In this document: positions 49,282 through 62,340 of the stretch, piece after piece | Layout of the letters: every line of letters starts with the position of its first letter | Numbering within the stretch: the stretch's first letter is position 1 | NCBI RefSeq assembly: GCF_021347895.1 | Contig: NC_067117.1 | Location: forward strand, 19,660,858-19,724,857 | Length of the DNA: 64,000 nt | Reading direction: 5' to 3' | Source of the DNA: Acanthochromis polyacanthus | Lineage: Eukaryota > Chordata > Actinopteri > Pomacentridae | Program-made: the position numbers and the translations under genes | Notes under the pieces: model-generated | Told to the model about the DNA's origin: nothing | The model's database searches: none | Seen by the model: only the letters and a program-made list of their open reading frames with translations

Positions 49282-49961
49282 ATGACAAAATGTTTCTTAA
49301 AACCCCAATGGCTTGCTGAAGCGCTCGGGACTCCTCTCCATCTGCCATGGTAACCGTTACCTGAACATCACCGCCCACTTGAGCTTTTCAGCCAATCACA
49401 GCGCAAAAAACGATGGACTTCCTTTTCCACTATACTTACTTCCTTTTCCACTATTCTCTCTCGCACATACATACATTCTCCTCTCACACACCTACATTCT
49501 CCTCTTACATACATACATTCTTCTCTTTCATGCATATATTTTCTTTGTACATATACATATATGTCTATTTATTTAGGAGAATGTATGAATGTGAAAGGAG
49601 AATGTATGTACGTGCAAGTGTGACAACATATGCATGTGAGAGGAGAATGTATGTGTGTGCATGAGTGAAAATGTATGTATGTGAAAGCAGAATGTGTGTG
49701 TGCGTGAATATTAAAATATATGTATGTGAAAGAAGAATGTATGTGTGTGCAAGGAAAATATATGTGTGTGAAAGGAGAATGTATGTGTGTGAGAGGAGAA
49801 TGTATGCGTGTAAGAGAGTGAAAATATATGTGTGTGAAAGGAGAATGTATGTATGTGAAAGGAGAATGTATGTGTGTCACAGGAGAATGTATGTGAGTAT
49901 GAGAGAAAATATATGTGTGTGAGAGGACGAGAATGAATTAAGTCTTGTACGGCCCCTCATA
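49282..49961 (-). repeat. Right terminal inverted repeat of the fold-back element
   Basis: This is the reverse complement of 47228-47865 with two additional 21-bp minisatellite units near 49849-49890. It carries the mirrored promoter block (GC box 49371-49376) and ATG (49348-49346, minus strand). The frame follows the left arm for 22 codons, then departs where the arms stop matching at 49282. Confidence 0.9.
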
Positions 49962-51339
49962 GATTACCTTTAGTAGCTGCACCTTACACACAGCACACAC
50001 ACTCACACGACGTCTCACACTTTTTATTCTTTTGTAATTAAGCCTGGAAGCTCCTAGTATATGCCTTGGTTTTGAGGAGACTGTCTTAAAATTACTCCAC
50101 AGCTCTCCACAAGCCCTTACCAACCACATGTGGAGGCTACAGAACTTCTTAGCCAGTAAGTGGAAGGAATCGTGTGTTTACAGAAGGATACACTCACGTA
50201 GAAGTAGGACACATAATGGAACATGACACAGCACTTTGATGCCTCCTTTAAATCTCTGTAAATAACAGGATGCGCGGAGCTTCTTCATCTCCATTTCACA
50301 GAATGATGAGTGTAAATATGTGAGTTACTATCAAATTTACTAATCTACTGTGAAGAATGCAGACGGCATGCACTCACACACACTCTCCTATGGGACGCGA
50401 CTATAGCAGGCTTATCAGATTACACATTGCCAAGCTAATAGATTCTTAATAGATTGTTTTTGATTAGTTCCTCTGGTTTAGTGACGTTAAGATGATTAAC
50501 GTTTGTGTATACAGAATCACATGCACATTTGTGTTTGCATGCACCTGCAAGTATTTCCATAGAGTGGTTATTGCGAACAGAATTTCTTATTACTTAAATG
50601 TGTGCGTTTTGTTTGAAGCGTGTCTCTTTGTGTTGTCATATGGCAGTCATATGCTTTGGGAGCATTTCAGGGTCACAAAATTCCAGCTTGGCATCAATCT
50701 CTCACACACACACACACACAGCAAAATACTCTTGAGGCACACAAAAACAACTCCGAATGCAACAACTCCTTGCGTTCATCCTTCTCACACAGCACGGCGG
50801 CGTCTCCTGCTGTCTAACTAATTACCCCCCCATCCTGTACCCCCAGAGGGAATAGCTTCAGCCATAGCTTTAGCCTGAAGCTTTGTCACAATGTTAGCTG
50901 GCTCGGTAGCTCGCCCCCAGCCAGCCTGTTTTTAGAGTACTCACCTCCTGACCACTGCTAGCCATATTGCACTCACCCTGTGGCTAATCCTGTTAGCGCA
51001 AGAGTTGGTGATAGCCAAGCGGAAAGCCAATCCCCCATGCTGTTCTAATGCCCTTTAGCTAATCTTTTAGCGTAACAGTTGGCTAAAGGGAACTTATTCC
51101 AGTTTCTTTGACTTCATTTGTTGTTATTTCCAATGTACAGGGCAGCTAATTACAGAGTTAAGATTTCATTTAGTGTTCATTTAGAGGAGTAACTGTTGTT
51201 TCCGAAGTGTCCTCTGCTCCAGTTTTTTTTAGTATGAGTGGAGTTAGCAGAGAAGCAGCTAAAAGCTCTATTATTGGTGAACTTGTGACTTCACCATTTT
51301 TATCTGCTAAGCCCTTAAAAATGAAGAATTGGGCATTTA

Positions 51340-51660
51340 AAAGGAGGCTTACTGGGCACAGAGTTGTATCCCTTTTTCGCACAGTTATTTCTTTTTCACT
51401 GCCTCTCTTTTCTCTATGCTTGCATTCCTCCTCCCCCATCCAATTCTCTAATCATTAATCGTCTCCTTTTGGTAAAATATTTATCCATCCTTTTCTTTGG
51501 TTCAAGTGTTTCAAACTGATTAATTAGTCATGCCTGCATCTTTCTCTCTTCCCCCCATTTGCCTCTTGTTCCTCCTTCACTTCTCGCCTCTTTCACTCAG
51601 TCCCTCTGCTTTCTGTCTTTGATTCACTCACACCATCGGTACTCTCTTTCTGCTCCTCTC
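51340..51660 (+). repeat. Pyrimidine-rich tract
   Basis: CT-rich sequence with TCTCTC and CCTCC words, interrupted at about 51440-51530 by AT-rich sequence. No gene signal. Confidence 0.4.
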
Positions 51661-51724
51661 TTCTCTCAATGGAATTAGTCATTAGCTGACTGACTGAGCT
51701 GATTGCATCTATTCCCAAGGCTAG

Positions 51725-51910
51725 CATTTGTTTGTGCATCTTCTTTCTTTTCCCTCCCTCCCCTCGTCCTCTCTTTCACTCTCTCCCTTGTTCCCCACCC
51801 TCTCTCTCTCTCCCAACAGTCTTTCTTATTCTCCTCCCAACTTATTTTCAGTTCATCTACCTTCTGTACGCTCCCATCCCGACCGTCCTCACTCCACACT
51901 ATCTCTCCTG
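51725..51910 (+). repeat. Pyrimidine-rich (CT) tract
   Basis: Dense CT tract with CTCTCTCTCTCCC. Overlapping Ser/Leu/Pro-rich frames occur in all phases because stops are rare. Confidence 0.55.
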
Positions 51911-53561
51911 TGTTCTTGGCTACAAATACTAGTTTGGATTTCTGAATTAGCATACCAGTGTACACAGATGCTCCCAACAGTCTCCTCCATATCTTCTCTA
52001 TAGCATTAATTGCAAAGTGTCATCCTAAATTGGGTAACACCAATTAAGCCCGGACTATTGTATTTAATTGGTCATTTAGCCTGGCTGTGGCTTGAATGCT
52101 GTGTCTCCCTGGAAATGGTTTAGTTGGCCTCCGACAGCCCACGTGGCCATTTCGAAGACCGTTTCCTCCTCCCTGTGGGTTTTACAATGTTCTGGCCAGC
52201 TACTGACACTGCCAAGAGCAGAATGGAGGGGTGCATGCAGTGTGTTTGTTGGAGCGGGAGTAACTAATGGCAGGGAGAGAGATATTCTCCTCTGCCTACC
52301 CTTCCCTCTCTGCCACCCCTCATTCTCCAACCTACCTCACACCCCTCTCCCACTCTGCTCCTCCATCCATGTGTTGCTGGTGGATTAAGCTAATTAAAGC
52401 ACTGCAAACAGGGTCCCCAGAGAGACGCTGCAGACACACAAACACACACGCATTATCATACACATGCACTCATTAACGAAGGCGAGTACACAGACCCACA
52501 CAATGGGAGAAACAGGAAGAAAACACGAGAACAAGCGCACATATATATATAAGGACATGCCTTACATTCTGCAGGAACTATAGCAGCAGATTATGTTGCC
52601 GTGCGCCGTAACTAAGGACAGCATACATTACAGTGGTGGAGATCAGATTTCTCTCAACAAAGCATCATGTAGATACTTTATGGACCACTTTCCTGCTTTC
52701 TTGCACTGTAAACATGCTAAAGATCCTCTTCACTAGATTTCAATAGATTTCCGTGTAGATTGAATTATTTGTCATCAGTGAAGAACTTCAGCTTAAATCC
52801 GTGTAACCCCACCCCATATGGATCAGTGGAAGTCTGTGTTCGCTCCAAGCTGCAGCCTAAGGACTCTCAACTATGTGTTATCATCCATAAGAGCCTTGTG
52901 CTGTCTATTTATGGGTCAGTGGCAGGGAACCAGTGGCCCAGAAATAACACAAGACCCTCTCACTTTAACCTTAGTTTGTGCGTGTTTCATGGGAGTGTGT
53001 GCATGATCTGGGGAAGAATGGCTGACAGTTTGCGTAGTGCAGCAGTGAATGGTGTTTTAGGACATGAATGCCGCTCGATGTGAGAAGTATGTGCGAGTCT
53101 TCATGTCAAACAAGTCTGAACATGTAAGAATGCAATGAAGATTTTAATGAGCAGAGATAATTAGTTCTTCAGACAATAAAAAGGAAAGAGAGGCACAGAT
53201 GAAAGAAATAGCACAGGCCAGAAGGTAACACTTGATCCTGTCATAGAAAGAGGAAGGAAGAGAGGGAACGCTGTGTCACTCGGTAGGAATTCCTTCCGGA
53301 TGTTTCTGCTTTGAGGATATTGGCTGTGTCTCTGGAAAACTGCCTGCTTCCAGGGAAACCTATTGGATTACTGATAACCTTGGAATGGATACGGCCAGCA
53401 TGGAGGATGTATAAGAGAGGGAGGGGAGGGATGGGTGCACAGGCTTCCTCCGCAGTTTGTTATATTCTTTATATTTTTCAAACACTTTTTCCATCCTTTG
53501 TTTTCTGTTATTTCTCTCACTCATTGTGTTTTCTTGCAGTTAAATCAATGAAAGACTGACG

Positions 53562-53660
53562 TTAAGTGAATATGTTTGGCTTTCAGTGTTCCCTCTAAAC
53601 TGCATTTGTCCTCCCCATGCCATGATGGTTGGGTATTGCTGTTCACTGCACTGATGCTCC
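53562..53660 (+). mobile_element. Possible hAT-type end (CAGTGTTCCCTCTAA)
   Basis: The words CAGTGTTCCCTCTAAACTGC resemble the tip of a fish hAT-like repeat. Only the tip is evident, with no partner end and no target duplication. Confidence 0.3.
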
Positions 53661-55874
53661 CGTGAGAGACCTGTTTTATTATTGTGCAGGAGATATCGGA
53701 GCATTTTGAGCATACAACAATAAACACGGTCACACCCAAGCACACACAGGCGCACACCCAATAATAGGGCTCCAATAACATAGGGGTCTTTACTCCAACT
53801 TGTCTCCAAATCCCCCAGTGACGGGCCTGCTCCTCGGTTGCCATGGCAACAGTAGTCAGGGCAGCCACGGTTGGCGATAGTGAGGAAGAGGAAGGATGAG
53901 AGAGAGAGGAGAGAGAGTCACAGGGAGCATTGATGTTTGTGATGCAGCCATGGGATTTGAACACAGTCACAACATTGAAACTGGGTTGCTGCAACGTTGC
54001 TGAATGTTGGGGTTGCACACAGCCACAGAGCAGAGCTGGGAATGCAGCTTCAACTGGGGTTGGAAATAAGTGGGCTTGTAGGTCATGTTTACCCCTGTGT
54101 GCATCTGTGTGCGTGCATGTTTGAAAGAGTGTGAGAGAGAATGAGACAGAGATGTGTGAGGGAAACGCGAAACTGCAGAGACAGCACACACACTCATTAA
54201 CTCCTCCTGCGTGTTCAGTCTGTCTTCATGTTTGTGCGTTTGCAGATGAGCTCTCGGTTTGTGTGGACGTGCTCATTCATGCACAACGCAGTGGCTGTGG
54301 ACAGGATTTATCCTACACTCAGTGGCTTTCATAGCACATCTGCTTACAACTTTTCAGATTTCTGCAAGTTAAGTGAAATGTAAAAATTAAACCTTACGTA
54401 AGCTGGAATTTCGCACACTTTCAACTTCGTTTAACCTCAGTGGAAAGCTTGTTTTCACCTCATTTGACTGGGGCGGAAATATGCAGTCCTTGCATCAAGC
54501 TACCCAGTTGACAACCCATTGCCACTGCCAGAAAGATTGGAAAGTAATTGGGAAATGTTGTTGTTGAGGAAATCTCTTCTCTCCTCGCCACATATACTGT
54601 ACAGAATAGCGCAGCAGAGACTGGATGCACAGCAAAAAGGCAGTTAGTGTCAGAACTCCGATGGAAAATCCATAGTTTCATTAGAGGCCCAGTGGTATGA
54701 ATGTGGCTGGGAGGCAACCAAAGCTCTATCATGGGCCCTACGGGAGCCAAAATGGCTACATTTAGTGATGCAGTGGAGTGAAGAGGAGGCAAGAGGGTCA
54801 AGGCTGCCGCTGGGAGTAAAGTGTGTTAGAGAGACAGAGACAAGAGGCAACATAAAGTTCATGTGCAGTTACTGGCACAGCAGCAATTGTACCCTGCACA
54901 CCTTCAGTGCTCCAGGTCACAATATAATGCTGTTTATTGCACTGGACCTTGACAGAATTTTCTATTCAGCTGAACTCCCACGACACTTTCTAAATTACGC
55001 CGTTTAACTGCACAGATTTGTGTTTGCAATACTTCTTTGAGACACCGCATAATCAAACTGCAGTATTTGAAACATGCCGTCCTTTAAGTTCAGTTTAGTT
55101 TGGTTTGACTGCTAGCTAGCATAGACATGTAAACACTTTGTACTTCACCCTCATGCAGAGAGCTGAAGTTAAGGCATACTTTCCGTCACTAAAAATCAAG
55201 CACTGCATTAAAGGCACGAAGCCACTTAGAATTATTGGAAAAGGCCTGAGGTGAGTTAATCTGGGAGAAGGTAGCACTCAGGAGCTCCGGGCTACTGTTT
55301 GTCCCTCTGGGTGATTAGAGTTAAGAGACAGGCTTTAAGGGAAATTAGCTTTCGATTGGGCCTTCTGATAAAAAGGTAGGATTGTAATTGTTAGTGACCT
55401 CCAGGTCCAGAAAGTAAAGATCAGGTGAGATGTATTGTCCGCAGTAATGTGGATTGATTTGAAAGTGTTGTTTATTTGCTGAAAGTTTTCTGTCCACACA
55501 ATGCTTAAGCAGCAGAAATGTACTTAAATCCTTTCTGTTTTTTCTCCTGTTTTAGTGGCATCTAGCAAGCCCAAAGCTCTTCAAACTTCCATTTGTTTTA
55601 TAGACCTTTAAATATTTTGTAATGGTGTAATTCACACGTCTGTTCAGAACGTATCACGTGGTTCACTTAGTGCTTGGGTCCCCTCTCATCGTCCCGTTTC
55701 TCTGTCTAACCATCCTTTTCTTCTGAGTCTCTGATAAATAGACATCTATATTTTTGTCACACTCTCAATACCACGTGTACCTAACCAGATGATATAATAC
55801 CTTGGAAAAACAACCCAATTCCTCTGAGGAAGAGGCAAGTGAGGGATTACAGAGAAGAGATGGAGAGGAGCAGC

Positions 55875-55876
<2 letters not shown>

Positions 55877-55971
<95 letters not shown>
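55877..55971 (+). repeat. (CA)n microsatellite, about 95 bp
   Basis: An uninterrupted CA run. Confidence 0.97.
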
Positions 55972-55973
<2 letters not shown>

Positions 55974-58900
55974 AATCAGACTGATTGCTTGCGGCTCTGA
56001 CTCCTCTCGTTGCATCATCTCTCTAATGCATTGGTCCTGCATCACCCTGTCCTGCTGTGTGCATGTGTGGCAGTTTTAGAAACGCAGGGTCCTCAGAAGA
56101 CTGGTGAAAGCCACACGGGACATGTCCTGGTGTTATGAAACCTCGTTCACCAAAATGTGTGTTTGTGTGCTTGTTTATGGGCTTCTGATTCACATCCAGT
56201 TAGGTCTGTTAATTCTGTAAATGGTGTGTATATAACATTTATCATGAAGGGACTTTCATCTGGGCACATTTATATAGAGGCAGTTTTTATTCGCAATCCA
56301 ATCTGACCTTCATCCTTCAGTGAAACAGTTGAAATAGAGTATTGACTAACCGAGGGCCTGGAAAGCCGGATGATATACTGGAAAAAGTCTGTCAAAATGC
56401 ACCAACAAGTTTTGTGTTTGTTCACAAGACTGCATATTTCTCAGTTGTGACTTAAATGACATACATGTTTTCTCCCACCGCTCAGTTTTGACACTGTTTG
56501 CAGATATGTACGTTTACTCACACACACTCATTGACTTGTTCTTCCTTCCCATCTCCTCTCCTCAGAGAGAGCGATGGAGCCAGGAGCAATGCAAATTGGG
56601 TAAAATGTTCCAGAAAGTGGCTTTTCCCACTGGGACTTCTCAACTCAAGCTCTGAGTTAGCACTCTGTGTGTGTGTTTTCTTGTGTGTGTGTCACAGTTC
56701 TTGCTCTTGCTTTTGTGAGCGTGTGAATGCAGATTGTTCCGCATGTGCCTGTGTGCATAAAAATGTGTGTATGTCTGCATGTGTTTGTGTGTGTTCATCC
56801 CCATTTCTCGCTGCTGTGGGCTACAGAGCAGCTTGTGATTTTAGGGTGGGTAGAGACAGAGAAAGAACGAGTGTTTATAAAGCGAAGCGATGGTGGAAAT
56901 TGAGGGCACGTCTCTGTCAGACCTCACCAATTAGCTGCTAGAAAGGCTTTTCCAGCTGTTAATTTGACCATCGGTATAAACGGAGTAAAAACAGCTGGAA
57001 AGAAGGAGGAAAAGAGAGCAAGAACTGGAGAGAAGAGATTTGGTTAGAGACAAATCAGTTTACAGAATATCATCTGACATTTGTCAGAGAGAGTTTACCA
57101 GCTCATTACTTTCTTTTTTTCCTTTTTTGGGAAGCACATGACCTCATGCCTGGGAGTTGTTGATTGTTTACTGTCACTGCAAGTAAAGCCTTCAGTCTTT
57201 CAGTCACTCGACAGCAATTATCTATAAGGCAGGCCTTCACACTGATGTTTATTTATAGTGATGCTAATACTGACAAAAGCGAAAAAGAACATAAATACAG
57301 TTCTCTGGTTTAAACTGTAAACATTTAAGATTAAGCAACCAGAATAGAATGTATAAGACCCTTTGTAAAACTGACTTCTACCTCTCATGCCATTCATTAA
57401 ACCCCTAAAAATCCATATTTAATTTTTTTCCATGAAAATAAACAATTGATGGCTCTCTTCACACACCTGTCTTGCTTCTCAAGCACACCAGCTCACCTAC
57501 AACGCTTGGTGTGTATTCTATCTCTATACTAAAATTAAAGGATTTTAGCATTTTGTCCAGTATTAAGTTTATTTATTTTAGTCCTTTCAAACCTCTTTAT
57601 TGTTGTGTTTTGGAAGAGTATTGAAGTTCTGCAAAATTAACAACACATACGCTGAGATGACTGTTTTGAGTGGAAGCCTAATAGATGTCATCCTGTAGCT
57701 GCAACCTGAAAATGGGATGCTCTCCAAATGTCAAACTTCCTGATTCAGAACAGCTGATCTATTTCTAAAATGAACACATATGAATTCATGGCTGGCATTA
57801 CTTCCCACAAGCAGCTAAACTTGAATTACTTTTGGAGAGTGTTGACACACTTAACTGAGAAAAATAAAGAAAAGTTATGAACTTTTCTGAAAAAGTCTGT
57901 TTTCTTTTCCCGGTTTGAACAAATATACTTGCTGAGGTTGACAGTTTGAATGGCCCAAAAAGTCTTTAATATGCTGCCAAGTTCCTTCATTGTTGAGGAA
58001 CTGCACCACATGCCCTTCTGTGAGCGTGAATCAAGTTTACCTCCAGATGAACTCTGGAATTTGGTATGTTTTTCTGGCATTAGCTGTCACTCCTGCCATG
58101 TCCGTTGCAGGGGTTGTATTGTGCTGGTTTGAATTTATTGCCCTCGCTGAACGTGTGAGTGAGTAAGTGTGTGTTTTTGTGTGTGCACCCGATTAGGGCG
58201 GATAGTGAAGCATTGCCCCTTTCACAAATGGGCCGTGGAAAACCCACAGGTTGGACCATCTGCCTCTTGCACATGTGTGTGTTTCTGTGCGTGTGCATCT
58301 TGTGACTTTTTCTGAATGGAGAGGTATTGTCTATTCAAAGTTTGTGACCTGGCCAAGAGCAATTTACCCATGTGCACACACACACACACACAGACGCACA
58401 AACAGTAGATTTATGCAGCGGCTGACTCAACAGACTTGGCATTGGAAAACTTGGAGGAAGCAGGAGAGGAAGACAATGGGACTGTGATACATAGTTTTAC
58501 TGGAAGCCATGCAAAGAGGAGGAAGAAGGAGAATAGGAAGGCATAGAGGGGAAACTTGAAAGCAAAGCCTAGAGAATGGGCAGAGCTTTGAAAGGCAAAC
58601 CTGTAAATACTTTGCGGATGGAGTGAGGAAATGATGAAGAAAGGGAACAAAACAAGCTTGAGAATGTATTTGTGGAAAGACACAAATGTCTTCTCTCTCC
58701 AGCTACAGCCACTGAACGAGACAAGCCTCACTTTAAGAATTGAAGCTTGTTTAAAAACATGCAATATCATTTTGTTATCAGCAATATTGCACTGTAAGGA
58801 TGAGCGATACATTTTCATCAGGCACTTATCACAACACGGCACCATTAGACATGTTTACATCAAATCCCTCCCTCCCTCTCTCTACATCTCCCCCTGCGTT

Positions 58901-59062
58901 GTCTCCCAGGAGGGAACCACCGAAGTGTGTTTTAAAAAGCAAAGAGTGTGCCACACCATCTGTAAAGCGCTCATTTCTGCAAATAAGAATATAAGTCTAA
59001 TTGAGCTTTTTAATTTTCCTCTAAATCCTGCTGAGCACCCATGCTGCTGCCTAATGGTGTGC

Positions 59063-59065
<3 letters not shown>

Positions 59066-59096
<31 letters not shown>
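59066..59096 (+). repeat. (TG)n microsatellite
   Basis: A pure TG run of about 30 bases. Confidence 0.93.
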
Positions 59097-59099
<3 letters not shown>

Positions 59100-59539
59100 T
59101 TGCGTGCGTTTGCATGTGTCCGGGTATGTTGGGATGTGAATGGTTCTGCTTGTGAGTGGAGAGAGTGAGTAAGCGAGCATGCAGGCTCCTTCTGTGTGTA
59201 ATGGGCTAATAGCAATGTGTGGTTACCCTTTGAGGAAAATGTTAGCGTGTGTTGTGATTTTGAAGTTTCGTGAAGAGTGTGTGTGTTTTACATGAGTCAG
59301 GAAGCAGAAGAAAGCGAGACTAAATAAGAGCCATCCATGCAGAGCTTGCTGCATCTTCTTGGGTCTTTTTAACTCTCCTCAAAATGTGCCAGCAGGTTTA
59401 AAAAGGATGTTATCTGTAAAAAAAAAACCCAAAACAAACACACACACCAAATTTACATCATTTATCAGAGCCAGACAAGTGAGTGAATTACTGGATTTTT
59501 AAGTTTCCTAATATCTTTGAACTAATTATGCGTTTTATC

Positions 59540-60112
59540 TGGAACATTAACCAAATCTAAGCTTAAAACTGTGATATTTCATCAAAATCACTTAATTCTA
59601 CATGTCTCATTAATATTTTTTTTCCAAAAATAAAGTGTGTGCACCAAACAGATTCTGCATAAAGTTGTGCCTGAGAAGCCGTGACAGACTCTGATGCGAC
59701 CGAATTACAAAAATTCAGGGTCTATTTGGCTGAATTGCAGGCTGTGTTTACAAAGTACAGATAGAGGACAAGTTTTGGAAACAAAACACAATTGTAAGTA
59801 GTAAAATATCTAACTATGTAGAGTCTCTATTTTTTCCAGTATTGGGAAAATGTTGCACACATTGATACCAGCTTTTTATTTCAATGTTTGCAGAAATACT
59901 CTAAGAATTTCAGCTTTTGTTTCTCGAATGATTTACTGCCTTTTAACTTTGTTATACTGCACTGTAGATGTGTCAGTTCTCCTCTTCTAGTCGTATTTGT
60001 GCTGTTTCCATAGAGGTGCGTGATTTTATACTGCTGTGAAAAATGATCGCACATGAGTAAAAATGTGCAGAAAATGCAGAAAACTGCTTGGGGTTCAGAG
60101 GGTTAATCGTCT
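59540..60112 (-). repeat. Long diverged dispersed repeat, copy B
   Basis: Read on the minus strand it begins TTAACCCTCTGAACCCCAAG and carries the same ordered blocks as copy A at 1855-2330, including CTCTATGGAAACAGCAC, ACGACTAGA and GTGCAGTATA. AGATATTTTACTACTTAC and AAACACAG follow further along. It lies in the opposite orientation and is somewhat longer. Confidence 0.65.
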
Positions 60113-60398
60113 TTGTACCTATGTTTGTGAGTGTGTGTAAACAGCAGACTGATGGCCATTGTAGTGGTTCATTTCCAGTGTAATTCACTTTGATTTTGAG
60201 CTAATCTAATCACATGGATAACACATTGTACAGCATCAACATAAACTGTGTGAGAAAGCGGATATTTAATTTCTCTGGCTTCAAGTCAAGTCAGCACAGC
60301 TGGAATAGAGTCATCAATATATGTGTGTGTGTGTGTCACTGTATAATTAACACCACCTCCAATCAGACCTTATCTCTTTGATTGCCTGTGTAATTGTC

Positions 60399-60418
60399 TG
60401 TGTGTGTGTGTGTGTGTT
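60399..60418 (+). repeat. (TG)10 microsatellite
   Basis: A short TG run; a similar one lies at 60322-60336. Confidence 0.88.
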
Positions 60419-61859
60419 GTGGTTTTACATGTGTGAGAGAAAAGCAATCCAGACTGAAGGATTTCCTCTGTTTTCTATATGGACAACTTCCTCCGCTCAG
60501 AGACTTTTCCTGTGTCTGTGTGTGGTGCAGAGACAGGAGGAAGGAAAAGGGCAAGAGAAGCTGGCAGATGTTTCTCTGTCTGTGTGGGAGAGAGTGAGTG
60601 CGAGAGACAGAAAGAGACACAATAAAGAGCACTTCTATAAAAAGCAGTCTTGTGACAGTCCAGTGCACTCAGCTGACTGTCTGGAAACTTTGCCGTGCTT
60701 TTCTTCTCCTCTCGCCTATTTTGGTCCCAGGGAAACCTGCTCACTAGCTTAGCATTTTTCGGTGTGTACATTAAAGATGTGACACACAAATTTCACTCAC
60801 TTCCATCCTTTTTCCGGACTTCGCTTTGAGTACGGTGTCCTGCGGTAGGAAACTGAGAGAGCTGGTTAGACAGAGCAGACTTTAATTCGCAGTGACATGT
60901 GTCAGAAGCTGCTCTGTCACAGACCCACATAAAAACAAACACAAATACTGCAGCATTTCATTAGATGCTGATGGTAGCACACAACATTCTCATGTCTGTG
61001 TCATTTCCTGTCAAATAGCAGTTGCATTCAAGTGATCGCGCATGCAGACCTTCTAAAATATACGCACACTGGACCATGTAATTCAGCATTACCTCTACAT
61101 CCTTCCATCCAAATTGTTGATTTGTGAAAAACAAGTGTTGCACATAACCACAGCCAGGGGTCTGGATTTTTTTTAACCACGTTGCTACATTCTGTAATTA
61201 GACTGTAATTAACATGATTGCCAAATGGGTTCATAGCCCACTAACAAGAAAGAGCCTGCAGGGGAATGTTGGGAGAATGAGCAAATTGTATGAAAATCTA
61301 AAATTCACCATAACTGGACTCTGTGCATAGCAAACACATGCTACAGTTTCTTTTTTGCTGTATAAATGGTCAGCTCAGTTACTTTTGCACAGTCAGGTAG
61401 CTTTTAAGGTGCATCAGACTGGTCATCTACTGAACTACTGTCAAAACGTAGGTGATGGCTACGATGTTATTTAATCAAAGTGTAGGTAATAGTCACGGTT
61501 GCATCCTAAGTCGAAGAGAAGACCATTCAAGCACTTCTTCTTAGAACAGCTGCAAACTGCAACATCACATTGAAACTCCTTGATGGTTCATAGGCTAATT
61601 TTATTTTATGTGTTCTTGTTTACATCCCAAACATTTAGACCAAACAAGTCAAAATATGTGACTGTCCAAATGTAGAATAAGCTCCTCTGTGTTTGTGTCA
61701 CAGTTTGGAGGTCGCAGTATATCAGGACCTTGAGTGATCATAATGTTGTGCAACTGTAAGTGTTCTGCACATCCCATGGCAAGATTAATGTCTAAAGTTT
61801 GCATGCATTCAAGAGTGGATGTTTCTTGAAAGAAAAACAGAGCTGACTTTAGATTTATT

Positions 61860-62340
61860 TTTAGGTCACTCCTTCCTTCCTTTCTGCTTCTGACAAGACC
61901 TTGTTCCCCTTTCTTTTCCTCTGCTCTTGTTGTCTTTCTGTTATTTTTACCTCACATTTTGATTCCTTCCCTCTCACCTCTCCCTTTCTCTATGCCCTCT
62001 GCTTGCCTCTATCATGTCCTTCCTTGCTGACACAGAGGAATGAGAGTTGACCCAGCTGGCCACTACTTTAGACAAACTCTGCTCTCTCTTTTTCTGCCTG
62101 TTTGCCTTTCTCTCCATCTCTCGCTTAACCAGACAAACCACACAGACAAATTATCTGTTAGTAATAGGCAGCGAGCAGCCTCTGGTTTGCAAAGGTCTCA
62201 CACTCATCACTCAGCTGTACTTGAGCTTTCTTCTCCTTTTCTCTTCTATCACTCCTCCTTTTATCCTTTCTTCATCTCTGCATTTGTTTCGGTTCCTCTT
62301 CTCAGCACTGTCCTTCTTTTTGTTTGTACTTTCATCCTGT
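61860..62340 (+). repeat. Pyrimidine-rich tract
   Basis: CT-rich over most of its length with TCCTTCCTTTC and CTCTCCCTTTCTC words, broken by less skewed sequence near 62130-62210. No exon signal. Confidence 0.45.

Larger units (their letters stand above)
47228..49961. mobile_element. Fold-back transposable element with long near-identical TIRs and 6-bp target duplication
   Basis: The 2,734-bp element starts TATGAGGGGCCGTACAAG and ends with the exact complement, CTTGTACGGCCCCTCATA. Directly outside both ends is GATTAC (47222-47227 and 49962-49967), a 6-bp target duplication. The arms (47228-47865 and 49282-49961) are almost identical. By eye they differ by one block of 42 bp (two 21-bp minisatellite units extra in the right arm) and at least one substitution, so the insertion is young or the arms are being homogenised. 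The centre holds a perfect 176-bp-arm palindrome, a separate 1-kb segment with its own imperfect inverted tips, and a 34-bp perfect palindrome. A 6-bp duplication does not fit Tc1 (TA), hAT (8), piggyBac (TTAA) or PIF (3). Groups with 6-7 bp duplications, such as Dada or Polinton, are possible, but I see no diagnostic gene. I do not recognise the family. Confidence 0.88.

Noticed and set aside
53545..54189. 214-codon minus-strand frame
   Set aside because: Low-complexity composition with shorter overlapping frames on both strands. Nothing recognisable, and it sits in the plexin intron.
56090..56140. ACACGGGACATG as a possible RDM motif of the next plexin exon
   Set aside because: The residues around it do not match the plexin segment, and no acceptor or frame supports it.
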